DNA from: Candidatus Woesearchaeota archaeon
GTDB lineage: Archaea > Nanobdellota > Nanobdellia > Woesearchaeales > JABIAG01
DNA: 15,073 nt
Reading direction: 5' to 3'
NCBI GenBank assembly: GCA_019323235.1
Contig: JAHWHN010000059.1
Span: 1-15,073, forward strand
Shown: positions 1 to 6,286 of the stretch, piece by piece
Numbering within the stretch: the stretch's first letter is position 1
Layout: each line of letters begins with the position of its first letter
Translations under genes and position numbers: made by a program
Notes under the pieces: generated by a model
What the model was told of the DNA's origin: nothing
Seen by the model: the letters and a program-made list of their open reading frames with translations, nothing else
Database searches by the model: none

Positions 1-53
1 ATTATAATAATAAATGATCTAAATTAAATTAAGATAATAAATCTGGTAATGAT

Positions 54-1550
54 TTGATAAAAACATTAAACAAAAAAATCAAAGAATATGAGGTTGATAA
101 AAATAAAAAAATTAAGAAAATTCAATTATATGAAGATGAAAACAATGATTTAATTAGTAAAATTGAAGAATATTCAGAAAAAAGTATATTTGATATTGAA
201 GCAATTGAACTATTTGATAAATTAATTAAGACCGAAGATAATTATAATGAGATCAAAACATTTAGAAAAGATAGGTCTTTAGAAGAAGACATAAATTCAT
301 ATACTGAAACCAAACATGTTCTAAAAGAAGTGTTTAAAGATTATACTTCAAGACAAAGAAGTAAAATACTATCTGAATTTGAAATAGAAGTTAATAAAAT
401 TAGTCACCTTAACTTTGAATTATCGCAACATTGGGATGAAATATCCAATTGTAACGATATTATTAAATCCATCCTAGATTCTTGTAAGAAGGTCTCTTAT
501 AAAGAGAAATTCGATTTAGAAGATTTGATTGATGACTATGAACAGATTTCTAAAGATATTGAGAATAACATAGAAAATGGTAAACTAAAATTCAAAGATA
601 ATGAAGAATTTTTAGAAAAAAGTAAGACAGAATTAAACGAATATAACATGAAAAACAATAACTTGATTGTTGATTTAAGTAAAAGAAAAGAAAAGAAATC
701 TTTTAGAAAAATAGATTCTGAAGAATTTAAAAATATTGTTTACAAGATGTATGATTCTATTGACTCAATCAAGAGTAGAACTGATATCTATAAAGAAGAT
801 ACTGAGCTTATTAACCATTCTTTTTATTCTGAATTAAACTCAATCATTTCTACTTTTGAAGATTATATTATTTCTGAAGTTGATATAATGATAGAAGATA
901 TGAACAAAGAAAATGATAAACTTATAAAAAATCCTGATTTAAAAACACTTCAAGGAATTAAAACTCTTAAATCATTTAACCAAAGCTATAGAAAAGTTGA
1001 GACTTCTTTTGATGAGATTAAAAGAAGATTCAAGAAAGAAAAGACTGAAAATTATATAAATGAAAAAATAAATAAAATAAAAAACACAATAAGTAATAAT
1101 AGAAATATTATCTCCGAGTATAATAAATTTAAGGATGAAAAAGAAGAATATCTTAAATCAATAGATGAGGGGTATAAAAGAATTTATAGTTCTAAAGTAA
1201 ATAATGATTTAATTAATTGTATTGAGAATATAAATTGGTATGTTAATGAATTTAATAGTTATCTAATTAAACAAAATGAAGAATCTTCTTTGACCAAAGA
1301 TGATGGTCTGAGAGATAATTTAATTAAATTAAATGAATCACGAACAAAAGCAAGAACATTTGTGCGTGGATTAAAAGATGTCTATCAAACTAAACTTAAA
1401 AACGAAATAGATAGATTAAACTCAGAATATACATCTACAAAAGAAAATGCTAAATGGTATTCCATCATCACTCCAAAATTGATTTCTATTAAGAAAATGA
1501 TTAAAGAATATAATACTATTCAAGATAAACTTTCTCCTAGAAAAGATTAA
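54..1550 (+). CDS. Orphan long coiled-coil protein, function unknown
   Basis: I do not recognise a family. The 498-residue product is extremely rich in Lys, Glu, Asn, Ile and Asp, with long heptad-like stretches over almost its whole length, so an elongated coiled coil is likely. No signal peptide, transmembrane helix, Walker motif or catalytic motif is visible, so it is not an SMC/Rad50 ATPase. Tryptophans are few (around residues 127, 395 and 473), and the C-terminus ends in a charged tail. The start is uncertain: the frame opens after a stop at 30-32 and the first plausible start is TTG at 54. There is no clear Shine-Dalgarno site, and no ATG occurs until about residue 198. An AT-rich stretch at 20-32 could be a TATA box for a leaderless TTG start. 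The gene might instead be the remnant of a longer reading frame. Codon use matches the neighbours. A structural or DNA/membrane-tethering role is possible but is only inference. Confidence 0.7.
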   Translation: MIKTLNKKIKEYEVDKNKKIKKIQLYEDENNDLISKIEEYSEKSIFDIEAIELFDKLIKTEDNYNEIKTFRKDRSLEEDINSYTETKHVLKEVFKDYTSRQRSKILSEFEIEVNKISHLNFELSQHWDEISNCNDIIKSILDSCKKVSYKEKFDLEDLIDDYEQISKDIENNIENGKLKFKDNEEFLEKSKTELNEYNMKNNNLIVDLSKRKEKKSFRKIDSEEFKNIVYKMYDSIDSIKSRTDIYKEDTELINHSFYSELNSIISTFEDYIISEVDIMIEDMNKENDKLIKNPDLKTLQGIKTLKSFNQSYRKVETSFDEIKRRFKKEKTENYINEKINKIKNTISNNRNIISEYNKFKDEKEEYLKSIDEGYKRIYSSKVNNDLINCIENINWYVNEFNSYLIKQNEESSLTKDDGLRDNLIKLNESRTKARTFVRGLKDVYQTKLKNEIDRLNSEYTSTKENAKWYSIITPKLISIKKMIKEYNTIQDKLSPRKD

Positions 1551-1556
1551 TCATTA

Positions 1557-1569
1557 CGAAAAATTTTCG
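1557..1569. promoter_or_regulatory. Perfect 13-bp palindrome, copy 1 (candidate operator)
   Basis: CGAAAAATTTTCG has 6-bp arms around a central A. The 14-base string CGAAAAATTTTCGG occurs identically at 3002-3015, and a one-mismatch half (CGAGAAATTTTC) lies at 3503-3514 in the promoter of an Lrp-like gene. Copy 1 lies seven bases after the coiled-coil gene's stop and upstream of a possible micropeptide. It may be a binding site for one of the two local Lrp/AsnC-type regulators. That assignment is inference from proximity and repetition. Confidence 0.45.
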
Positions 1570-1594
1570 GTGAAAAAAGGGAGCAGTAATTGGC

Positions 1595-1654
1595 ATGGCT
1601 TTATATGAAGGGTTAATTAATTTAAAAGAAGCAATAGAAAGTTTAAAGAAATAA
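1595..1654 (+). CDS. Possible 19-residue micropeptide
   Basis: A short ATG frame encodes an amphipathic, Leu/Glu/Lys-rich peptide that starts MALYEGL and ends ESLKK, in the only gap between the coiled-coil gene and the end of the first Lrp-like gene. A GGGAG element (1579-1583) lies 11 bases upstream, a little far for a Shine-Dalgarno site. Palindrome copy 1 is about 25 bases upstream. No homology is recognised. It could equally be chance, or the tail of a decayed gene, because the frame is open back to a stop at 1571-1573. Low confidence. Confidence 0.2.
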   Translation: MALYEGLINLKEAIESLKK

Positions 1655-1658
1655 TTAA

Positions 1659-2093
1659 TTATAACTCAAAACCTTCTTTCTTTAAATCTTCAACTATGAA
1701 ATAATGTTCTATATCAGAAAGGCCATTTTTATTTAATTCTTCTTTAAATGATTCCAAATCATTTAGATCTTTAAATATGCACTCAGCAAAGAAGTCATAG
1801 TCATTAATTAAAGAATGTAAGTTGTTAATAGAAGAATGATTCATTAAAAAATCTTTCATTTGTTTTTTATCTTTTGAACGTAATACAAAATTAACTTTTA
1901 ATCCATAACCTAATTTTGTGAAATCTACTAAAGAAGTATGCTTTTTAATAACATTATTTTCCAATCTTCTTAATATGTCAAAAACAGTTGTTTTAGGAAT
2001 TTTTGTTTCCTCACTAATCTTTGTCAAATTTTTTCTGGAGTCTTCCCTTATTTTTTGTAAAATTAATTTCTCTCTTTCCAATTTTTTCACCAT
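1659..2093 (-). CDS. Lrp/AsnC-family transcriptional regulator (paralogue 1)
   Basis: A DNA-binding regulator of the feast/famine (Lrp/AsnC) type. Of 144 residues, roughly 8-50 form the winged helix-turn-helix (ISEETKIPKTTVFDILRRLE, with the recognition helix at about 33-46). Residues 64-137 resemble the RAM ligand-binding and oligomerisation domain, ending in YFIVEDLKKEGF. The length is typical of the family. The protein is paralogous to the product of 3026-3487, which ends in a closely similar FFIIEDLKKEEF tail. The gene follows an HD-domain gene with a 31-base gap, so the two are probably co-transcribed. No Shine-Dalgarno site is convincing: an AGGAT lies about 15 bases from the ATG, which is too far. 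Ligand and targets are unknown. The locally repeated CGAAAAATTTTCG palindromes are candidate targets. Confidence 0.85.
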   Translation of the reverse strand: MVKKLEREKLILQKIREDSRKNLTKISEETKIPKTTVFDILRRLENNVIKKHTSLVDFTKLGYGLKVNFVLRSKDKKQMKDFLMNHSSINNLHSLINDYDFFAECIFKDLNDLESFKEELNKNGLSDIEHYFIVEDLKKEGFEL

Positions 2094-2124
2094 AATATAT
2101 TAAATAATCCTTTGTTTATAACCT

Positions 2125-2709
2125 TTAGGATAAGTTTTTCGAATATATTTCTTCTTCATCAAAAAATTGCATTGCTGAAAAATATTTTTCCTTCATCAAT
2201 TCTCTTGCTTTAGGCATTTCTAATTTATTCCAACCCCTATATAATTTTCCAGCAACCCATTTTTTTGCTTTTTCAATTGATGTTTTCTTACATCTTAAAT
2301 CATAAAACTCGTATACTCTTGAGATGTGGTCCATGGCATCTGCACAAGCAATTATTTTTTCTTCCATAGTATTTCTTACACTATTTTTACTACCTCTATG
2401 ATTTAATATACAATCACAAACCAAATCTATTTTATCTTTAGGAATGTTAAATTGTTCTAAAAATGATCTTGCAAATTTTGAACCTTCTATTTCATGAACT
2501 GAATGGTCTTTAGTTAAAATATAATGAATGTCGTGAAGATAAGCTGCTAATTGAACAACAAATGAATCAGCCTTATAATAATCCGATAAATTTTTTGCAT
2601 GTTTCACTACATTTAAGACATGTTTATTAAAAACATCCATATCTCCAAAAACAACACTACTTTTTTTGACATAATCATGCACTTCCCCAATTATTTCTTT
2701 TTCTTCCAT
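2125..2709 (-). CDS. HD-domain metal-dependent phosphohydrolase
   Basis: A cytosolic HD-superfamily hydrolase of 194 residues. Visible metal and catalytic residues are H37 (VVKHAKNL), H59-D60 (AAYLHDIHY), H72 (HEIEG), H104 (ILNHRG) and D124 (IIACADAMDHI), which match the H...HD...H...H...D order of HD phosphohydrolases. There is no sensor or nuclease partner domain, so the substrate (nucleotide, cyclic nucleotide or another phosphoester) cannot be named. The C-terminal 60 residues are basic and helical. The ATG at 2709 lacks a Shine-Dalgarno site. A TATA-like TTTTTTAAAC (2731-2740 on the complement) is centred 26 bases upstream, so a leaderless transcript is likely. The gene leads a probable two-gene operon with the downstream Lrp-like regulator. 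Confidence 0.8.
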   Translation of the reverse strand: MEEKEIIGEVHDYVKKSSVVFGDMDVFNKHVLNVVKHAKNLSDYYKADSFVVQLAAYLHDIHYILTKDHSVHEIEGSKFARSFLEQFNIPKDKIDLVCDCILNHRGSKNSVRNTMEEKIIACADAMDHISRVYEFYDLRCKKTSIEKAKKWVAGKLYRGWNKLEMPKARELMKEKYFSAMQFFDEEEIYSKNLS

Positions 2710-2754
2710 AGTAAAATATAATGAATTAATGTTTAAAAAAGTTAATAAATAAAA

Positions 2755-2771
2755 ACCGGATTTATTCCGGT
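2755..2771 (-). terminator. Stem-loop with T-tract after the 55-residue membrane protein gene
   Basis: ACCGGA (2755-2760) and TCCGGT (2766-2771) form a perfect 6-bp GC-containing stem with a 5-base loop. Read on the minus strand it begins one base after the stop codon of the small membrane protein gene and is followed directly by TTTTTATTTATT. This resembles an intrinsic terminator and stands out in such AT-rich DNA. Archaeal terminators usually need only the T-tract, so the stem may instead protect the RNA end. Confidence 0.55.
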
Positions 2772-2772
2772 A

Positions 2773-2940
2773 TTAATCTGATGCTATTAAAGATACACCA
2801 ATTAATGCAAGTAATAAAGATCCTATCCAAAAATAACTACCCATCCACATCAATATTACAAATTGTCTTCCCATTGCTGGTAAAACAAAAGATAAGATAG
2901 CCATTAAGATAAAAATCAAACCGTTTCCTGATTTACTCAT
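2773..2940 (-). CDS. Small two-helix membrane protein (55 aa)
   Basis: A real short gene by its signals. ATG at 2940 is preceded at an 8-base spacing by a consensus Shine-Dalgarno GGAGGT (complement of 2949-2954), and the gene ends at a stem-loop terminator. The product is strongly hydrophobic: residues 7-23 (LIFILMAILSFVLPAM) and about 28-52 (VILMWMGSYFWIGSLLLALIG and beyond) form two transmembrane helices joined by a short GRQ turn, with a short polar N-terminus (MSKSGNG) and a SD tail. No family is recognised. It lies 85 bases downstream of the second Lrp-like gene in the same direction. The intervening DNA contains palindrome copy 2, so it may be a regulated target gene. A small membrane regulator or subunit is possible, but no function can be assigned. 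Confidence 0.75.
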   Translation of the reverse strand: MSKSGNGLIFILMAILSFVLPAMGRQFVILMWMGSYFWIGSLLLALIGVSLIASD

Positions 2941-2948
2941 TTTTTAAT

Positions 2949-2954
2949 ACCTCC
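2949..2954 (-). promoter_or_regulatory. Consensus Shine-Dalgarno of the small membrane protein
   Basis: On the minus strand GGAGGT stands 8 bases before the ATG at 2940. It is the strongest ribosome-binding site in the window and supports translation of this otherwise easily missed short gene. Confidence 0.8.
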
Positions 2955-3001
2955 ATTTTTAATTAATAGAAGTAATTTAAAAAGAGTTATTGCGGTTTTT
3001 T

Positions 3002-3014
3002 CGAAAAATTTTCG
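3002..3014. promoter_or_regulatory. Perfect 13-bp palindrome, copy 2 (candidate operator)
   Basis: CGAAAAATTTTCG, identical to the copy at 1557-1569, including one extra G beyond the palindrome. It lies between the stop of the second Lrp-like gene (3026) and the start of the small membrane protein gene (2940). The T-run before it and the A-run after it add weak outer symmetry. A TATA-like stretch (AATTTAAAAA, 2974-2983) lies downstream on the minus strand, so the palindrome would sit at an upstream, activator-like position. Binding by an Lrp-like regulator is inference. Confidence 0.5.
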
Positions 3015-3025
3015 GAAAATAAAAA

Positions 3026-3487
3026 TTAAATAAAAATATCGTTTGTCATAAACTCTTCTTTCTTTAAGTCCTCAATTATGAAGAATGATTTTTTATCTTG
3101 AATTTTAAACTTTTGTTCTAAAGAATCTAGAAAATTTTCCATATCCATCATTTGTTTAAATATTCCTTCAATCATAAAATCATATCCATTATTTATTCTT
3201 GATACTGAGTTTACATTTTCATTCTTAATTAAGTGTTCTCTCAAAGCTTCTTTATCCGAAGAATCAACTTTTAGAGCAATATTAGCCCTGGTGGTATAAC
3301 CAAGCTCTTCGAAATTTAGTAATGAAGTAAATTTCTTTACTACATTATTTTCTTTATGAGCTTTTATTCTATCAAATATTGTTGTTACTGGGATGGATGT
3401 TTTTCTACTTAAGTTGGTCATTGGCATTCTTGCATCTGTTCGTAGTTGTGCGATAATTTTTAGGTCTTTTTTGTCCATTTTTGGCAT
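3026..3487 (-). CDS. Lrp/AsnC-family transcriptional regulator (paralogue 2)
   Basis: A second feast/famine-type regulator, 153 residues from the first ATG. The winged helix-turn-helix spans about residues 8-52 (NLSRKTSIPVTTIFDRIKAH), the RAM-like domain about 66-141, followed by LKKEEF and a short hydrophobic tail. GGAG (complement of 3488-3491) touches the ATG at 3487 but stands 9 bases before the in-frame ATG at 3478. The true start is therefore probably 3478, giving MDKKDLKIIAQ and 150 residues. A TATA-like box (complement of 3523-3533) followed by an imperfect inverted repeat at 3503-3523 suggests repression of its own promoter. The motif half there (CGAGAAATTTTC) matches the local palindromes. 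Ligand unknown. Confidence 0.85.
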   Translation of the reverse strand: MPKMDKKDLKIIAQLRTDARMPMTNLSRKTSIPVTTIFDRIKAHKENNVVKKFTSLLNFEELGYTTRANIALKVDSSDKEALREHLIKNENVNSVSRINNGYDFMIEGIFKQMMDMENFLDSLEQKFKIQDKKSFFIIEDLKKEEFMTNDIFI

Positions 3488-3502
3488 CTCCGTAATATTT
3501 TA

Positions 3503-3523
3503 CGAGAAATTTTCAATTTCCCG
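3503..3523 (-). promoter_or_regulatory. Inverted repeat in the promoter of the second Lrp-like gene
   Basis: CGAGAAATT (3503-3511) and AATTTCCCG (3515-3523) form a 9-bp inverted repeat with one mismatch and a 3-base spacer. It lies immediately downstream of a TATA-like GTAATATATTC (complement of 3523-3533), over the expected transcription start. This is the classic place for autorepression. The left half CGAGAAATTTTC differs by one base from the 1557 and 3002 palindromes. A further short palindrome, CGTAA/TTACG, occupies 3491-3504. Confidence 0.5.
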
Positions 3524-3587
3524 AATATATTACATAATAGTCGAATGAAAGATATATCACTTTACCAATTATAATTATTATTATTAA

Positions 3588-3603
3588 AAAAGTAATTACT
3601 TTT
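3588..3603. promoter_or_regulatory. 16-bp perfect palindrome upstream of the AbrB-PhoU gene
   Basis: AAAAGTAATTACTTTT is a perfect 16-bp palindrome that ends exactly where the BRE/TATA region of the next gene begins (3604). AT-only DNA yields many palindromes by chance, but the internal G/C pair and the position next to the promoter make an operator plausible. An AbrB-type N-terminus in the encoded protein would allow autoregulation. That link is inference. Confidence 0.45.
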
Positions 3604-3619
3604 AGAAAAGTATTTAAAT
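3604..3619 (+). promoter_or_regulatory. BRE/TATA promoter of the AbrB-PhoU gene
   Basis: AGAAAAG followed by TATTTAAAT, centred about 26 bases upstream of the ATG at 3641 with no Shine-Dalgarno site, fits an archaeal promoter driving a leaderless transcript. Confidence 0.6.
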
Positions 3620-3640
3620 GACAAAGAATTCCTCATATAG

Positions 3641-4558
3641 ATGAATAGAAAAGTAAATTTAGTTGGTAAAAATACACTTACTGTAAGTCTACCTAACAAA
3701 TGGGCAAAAAGATTAGATATTAAAAAAGGTGATGAATTAAAAGCAATTGAAGAAAATAATTGTTTAATTTTGAGTACTGAAGAAGTTAATAGAATTAAAA
3801 AAGCAGATATTTATGTTAAAAAACCAAAAAGATTAGTTACAAGATCATTATTTAATTTATATAGAAAGGGCGTTGATGAGATAAAGATTAAATTTGATGA
3901 AGCTGAGGTAATAAAAGATATCCAGAAAAGCATGAGTTTACTTATGGGATTTGAAATTTCTGATCAAGGAAAGAATTTTATTACATTAAAGAGTGTAATG
4001 AAAATTGATTCTGAAGAATTTAATAATACTTTTAGAAGATTATTTCTAGTTACAAAATCTTTGGCAGAAGATTCTTATGAAGCTATTAAAAATAAAAGAT
4101 ATGAAGAATTAGATGGAATTTCAGAGTTAGAAGCTATTCAAAATAGGTATTATATGTTCTGTTGCAGAGTAATAAATGTTAAAGATAAAGCAATGTTTGA
4201 ATTCCCAACATTAATGTATTTATTAACTCAAAGATTAGAAGATATAGCAGATGATTACAAATATATTTGTAGATATATTATTGAAGATAAGATTAATACA
4301 AAAATAAGTGAACCCGTTTTGAAATTATATAAGAGAATTAATGAAAAATTTAATTTGTTATATGAATTGTATTACAAATATGATATTGAACATGCTAAGA
4401 AGATAGCTTTACATAAAAATGAATTAATAAAAGAGGGTTTAGAACTATTAGAAAAAGTTCCTAAGAAGGAAATAAGAATTGTTCATATATTAAATAATTT
4501 AACTGTTAAAATATTTGAGGCTTCATCACCAATTATTGGGATGAACGTTGAGAAGTAG
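3641..4558 (+). CDS. AbrB-PhoU fusion regulator (archaeal phosphate-uptake-regulator family)
   Basis: A 305-residue protein. Residues 1-48 form a SpoVT/AbrB swapped-hairpin DNA-binding domain (KVNLVGKNTLTVSLPNKWAK, then LDIKKGDELKAIEENNCLIL). Residues about 55-115 are a linker region with short beta strands. Residues about 120-300 are PhoU-like helical bundles rich in Glu, Asp and Lys, with the acidic RLEDIADDYKYI stretch (198-209) suited to metal binding. Archaeal proteins of this architecture are annotated as phosphate uptake regulators. No Pst transporter, phosphate kinase or phosphatase gene is in the window, so the regulated pathway is not shown. The ATG at 3641 is supported by the TATA spacing and by the AbrB domain beginning at residue 2. 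The stop TAG at 4556-4558 directly abuts the stop of the converging kinase gene. Confidence 0.85.
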   Translation: MNRKVNLVGKNTLTVSLPNKWAKRLDIKKGDELKAIEENNCLILSTEEVNRIKKADIYVKKPKRLVTRSLFNLYRKGVDEIKIKFDEAEVIKDIQKSMSLLMGFEISDQGKNFITLKSVMKIDSEEFNNTFRRLFLVTKSLAEDSYEAIKNKRYEELDGISELEAIQNRYYMFCCRVINVKDKAMFEFPTLMYLLTQRLEDIADDYKYICRYIIEDKINTKISEPVLKLYKRINEKFNLLYELYYKYDIEHAKKIALHKNELIKEGLELLEKVPKKEIRIVHILNNLTVKIFEASSPIIGMNVEK

Positions 4559-6286
4559 TTATTTTTCTAGTGCTTTATCAATAAGATCTTTAATTCTTTT
4601 ATATTCCCTTATATCCCTAATATCAGTTATTATCTCATAAGGATTATCTCTTGGTTTGCTAAGATTTAATTCAGGATAAGAGTGCCCTGTCATCAATTCC
4701 AACACTCTAGCATAAATATCTTCATACACTTCTAAAGGAGTATTATAACGTTTGGAAGGGTCTACTTGAAGACATCCCTTAATTATATCAGGAATCTCTT
4801 TTAAAGAATCTTTAAGGAAACTCTTTTTTTCCAAACACGACTCAATCTTATCAATGTAGTATTGAGGCATTCCATTCTCAAACTCCTTTTTATACCAATC
4901 ATTTATTTCCGATCTAATTATGCTCTTATTTTTACTTAAACTAAACTCCTCTTTTAATGCCTCAGGAGGTTCAAATAAATATTCACCTGTCAAAATCTCA
5001 TAAAAAATTAAACCAAAAGACCAAATATCATAATTAAAATTAACTTCAGAGTTTCCTGCCTCAGGAGGTGCATATAATCGATTACCAACAAATCCTTCTT
5101 CAACCCCAGAATATGTTGAAACCCCAAAATCTATCAATTTAACAGTCCCCTCATTATCAACCAAAACATTTTCTGGTTTTAAATCACGATGAATTAAATT
5201 ATATTTATTTAATTCAATTAACCCCCTTAAGATTTGCATTGGATAATTCAAGTTTTTAACTACTTTTTGATATTCAAGAGGTAAATTTGCAATATCCATC
5301 CAATAGTACCTACCAAGTACCTCAGTACCTCTGCTTTTGATTAATTCGGATAAAGTTATTCCATCAACAAATTCTTCTAATATTGCAGATTTTTTATTTC
5401 CACCACTTATGACAAGACCATCCTTTTCATGAAAAAATGAGATAATTTTTGCAACATGAAATATATGTTTATTTAATAATTTACTATAACACTCAACTTC
5501 CTTCAATGCATCAGTAGTATCGCAAATCTTTAGAGCAAAATACCCAAGTTGATCATTTCTAACTTTATAGGTTTGACCATAAGAACCAGCACCTAATTTC
5601 TGAATTACTTCATAACCGGGGATTTTTAATGATTCGCAATCAATTATATCTTTTATGGATTTGAAATTATTAGAATAAACTCTTTTTTTAATACTTTTAA
5701 TTAAATTTGGATTATATTCTTTATTTTTTGAAAAATCACCCATATAATTATTTAAGTCGCTAAAATAATTTTCAGAACTCAAATTTTTTTTCTTTATTAA
5801 ATCAGACAAAGTCACTATATCTAAAACAATTTTATCATGATTATTTACTTTATTTCTTGATATTAAAGATAATAATGCATTCATTTCATAAGAAGATTTT
5901 ACATAATTTAAGAAAAGATATCTCAAATCAAAAAGAAATTTATCCAATTTCTTCTCATCATCAAAAACATAAGGAAAAATAATTCTATACAAAAAGTCAT
6001 AAGCCATATTTGTTACTGAAAAATTTAAGTCTTTGATTAAATCACCCATATAATTAAAACAATTCTTAAATGAATCTATGCTATTTTGATTAAAACGTCT
6101 CATACAAGAAAGAAATAATAAATCACTTCTTTCATATTTTGATAAAGATTCTTTAAAGAAATCAAATAAATTATTTTCTTCAATAGTACTTCTTAAGAGT
6201 TCTACATCTTTCTCTCTATCACTCTCATCAGTATAATCACTATTTTTTAAGGATTCTTCAATTAAAGATTCTAAATCTTCATTCAT
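4559..6286 (-). CDS. Ser/Thr protein kinase with unknown N-terminal domain (kinase A)
   Basis: A eukaryotic-like protein kinase of 575 residues. The catalytic domain spans about 224-535: glycine loop LGAGSYG (231-237), lysine K253 (FALKIC), helix-C glutamate probably E263, catalytic loop HRD (366-368) with N373, metal-binding DFG (386-388), PPE at 407-409 in YAPPEAGN, D420 in YDIWSFG, and R513 in the last subdomain. All key catalytic residues are present, so it should be active. The first 220 residues are helical and match no family I know. There is no transmembrane helix, so it is cytosolic. The start overlaps the upstream kinase stop by 8 bases (ATGAATGA), and GAGGT (complement of 6294-6298) stands 7 bases before the ATG, which points to coupled translation. 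It is paralogous to its neighbour. The substrate is unknown. Confidence 0.88.
   Translation of the reverse strand: MNEDLESLIEESLKNSDYTDESDREKDVELLRSTIEENNLFDFFKESLSKYERSDLLFLSCMRRFNQNSIDSFKNCFNYMGDLIKDLNFSVTNMAYDFLYRIIFPYVFDDEKKLDKFLFDLRYLFLNYVKSSYEMNALLSLISRNKVNNHDKIVLDIVTLSDLIKKKNLSSENYFSDLNNYMGDFSKNKEYNPNLIKSIKKRVYSNNFKSIKDIIDCESLKIPGYEVIQKLGAGSYGQTYKVRNDQLGYFALKICDTTDALKEVECYSKLLNKHIFHVAKIISFFHEKDGLVISGGNKKSAILEEFVDGITLSELIKSRGTEVLGRYYWMDIANLPLEYQKVVKNLNYPMQILRGLIELNKYNLIHRDLKPENVLVDNEGTVKLIDFGVSTYSGVEEGFVGNRLYAPPEAGNSEVNFNYDIWSFGLIFYEILTGEYLFEPPEALKEEFSLSKNKSIIRSEINDWYKKEFENGMPQYYIDKIESCLEKKSFLKDSLKEIPDIIKGCLQVDPSKRYNTPLEVYEDIYARVLELMTGHSYPELNLSKPRDNPYEIITDIRDIREYKRIKDLIDKALEK

Noticed and set aside
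54..1550. SMC/Rad50-type ATPase annotation for the coiled-coil protein
   Set aside because: No Walker A, Walker B or signature motif is present at either end.
1918..2103. Plus-strand reading frame of 61 codons antisense to the first Lrp-like gene
   Set aside because: It lies wholly opposite a convincing regulator gene, has a composition expected of complemented coding DNA, and has no ribosome site.
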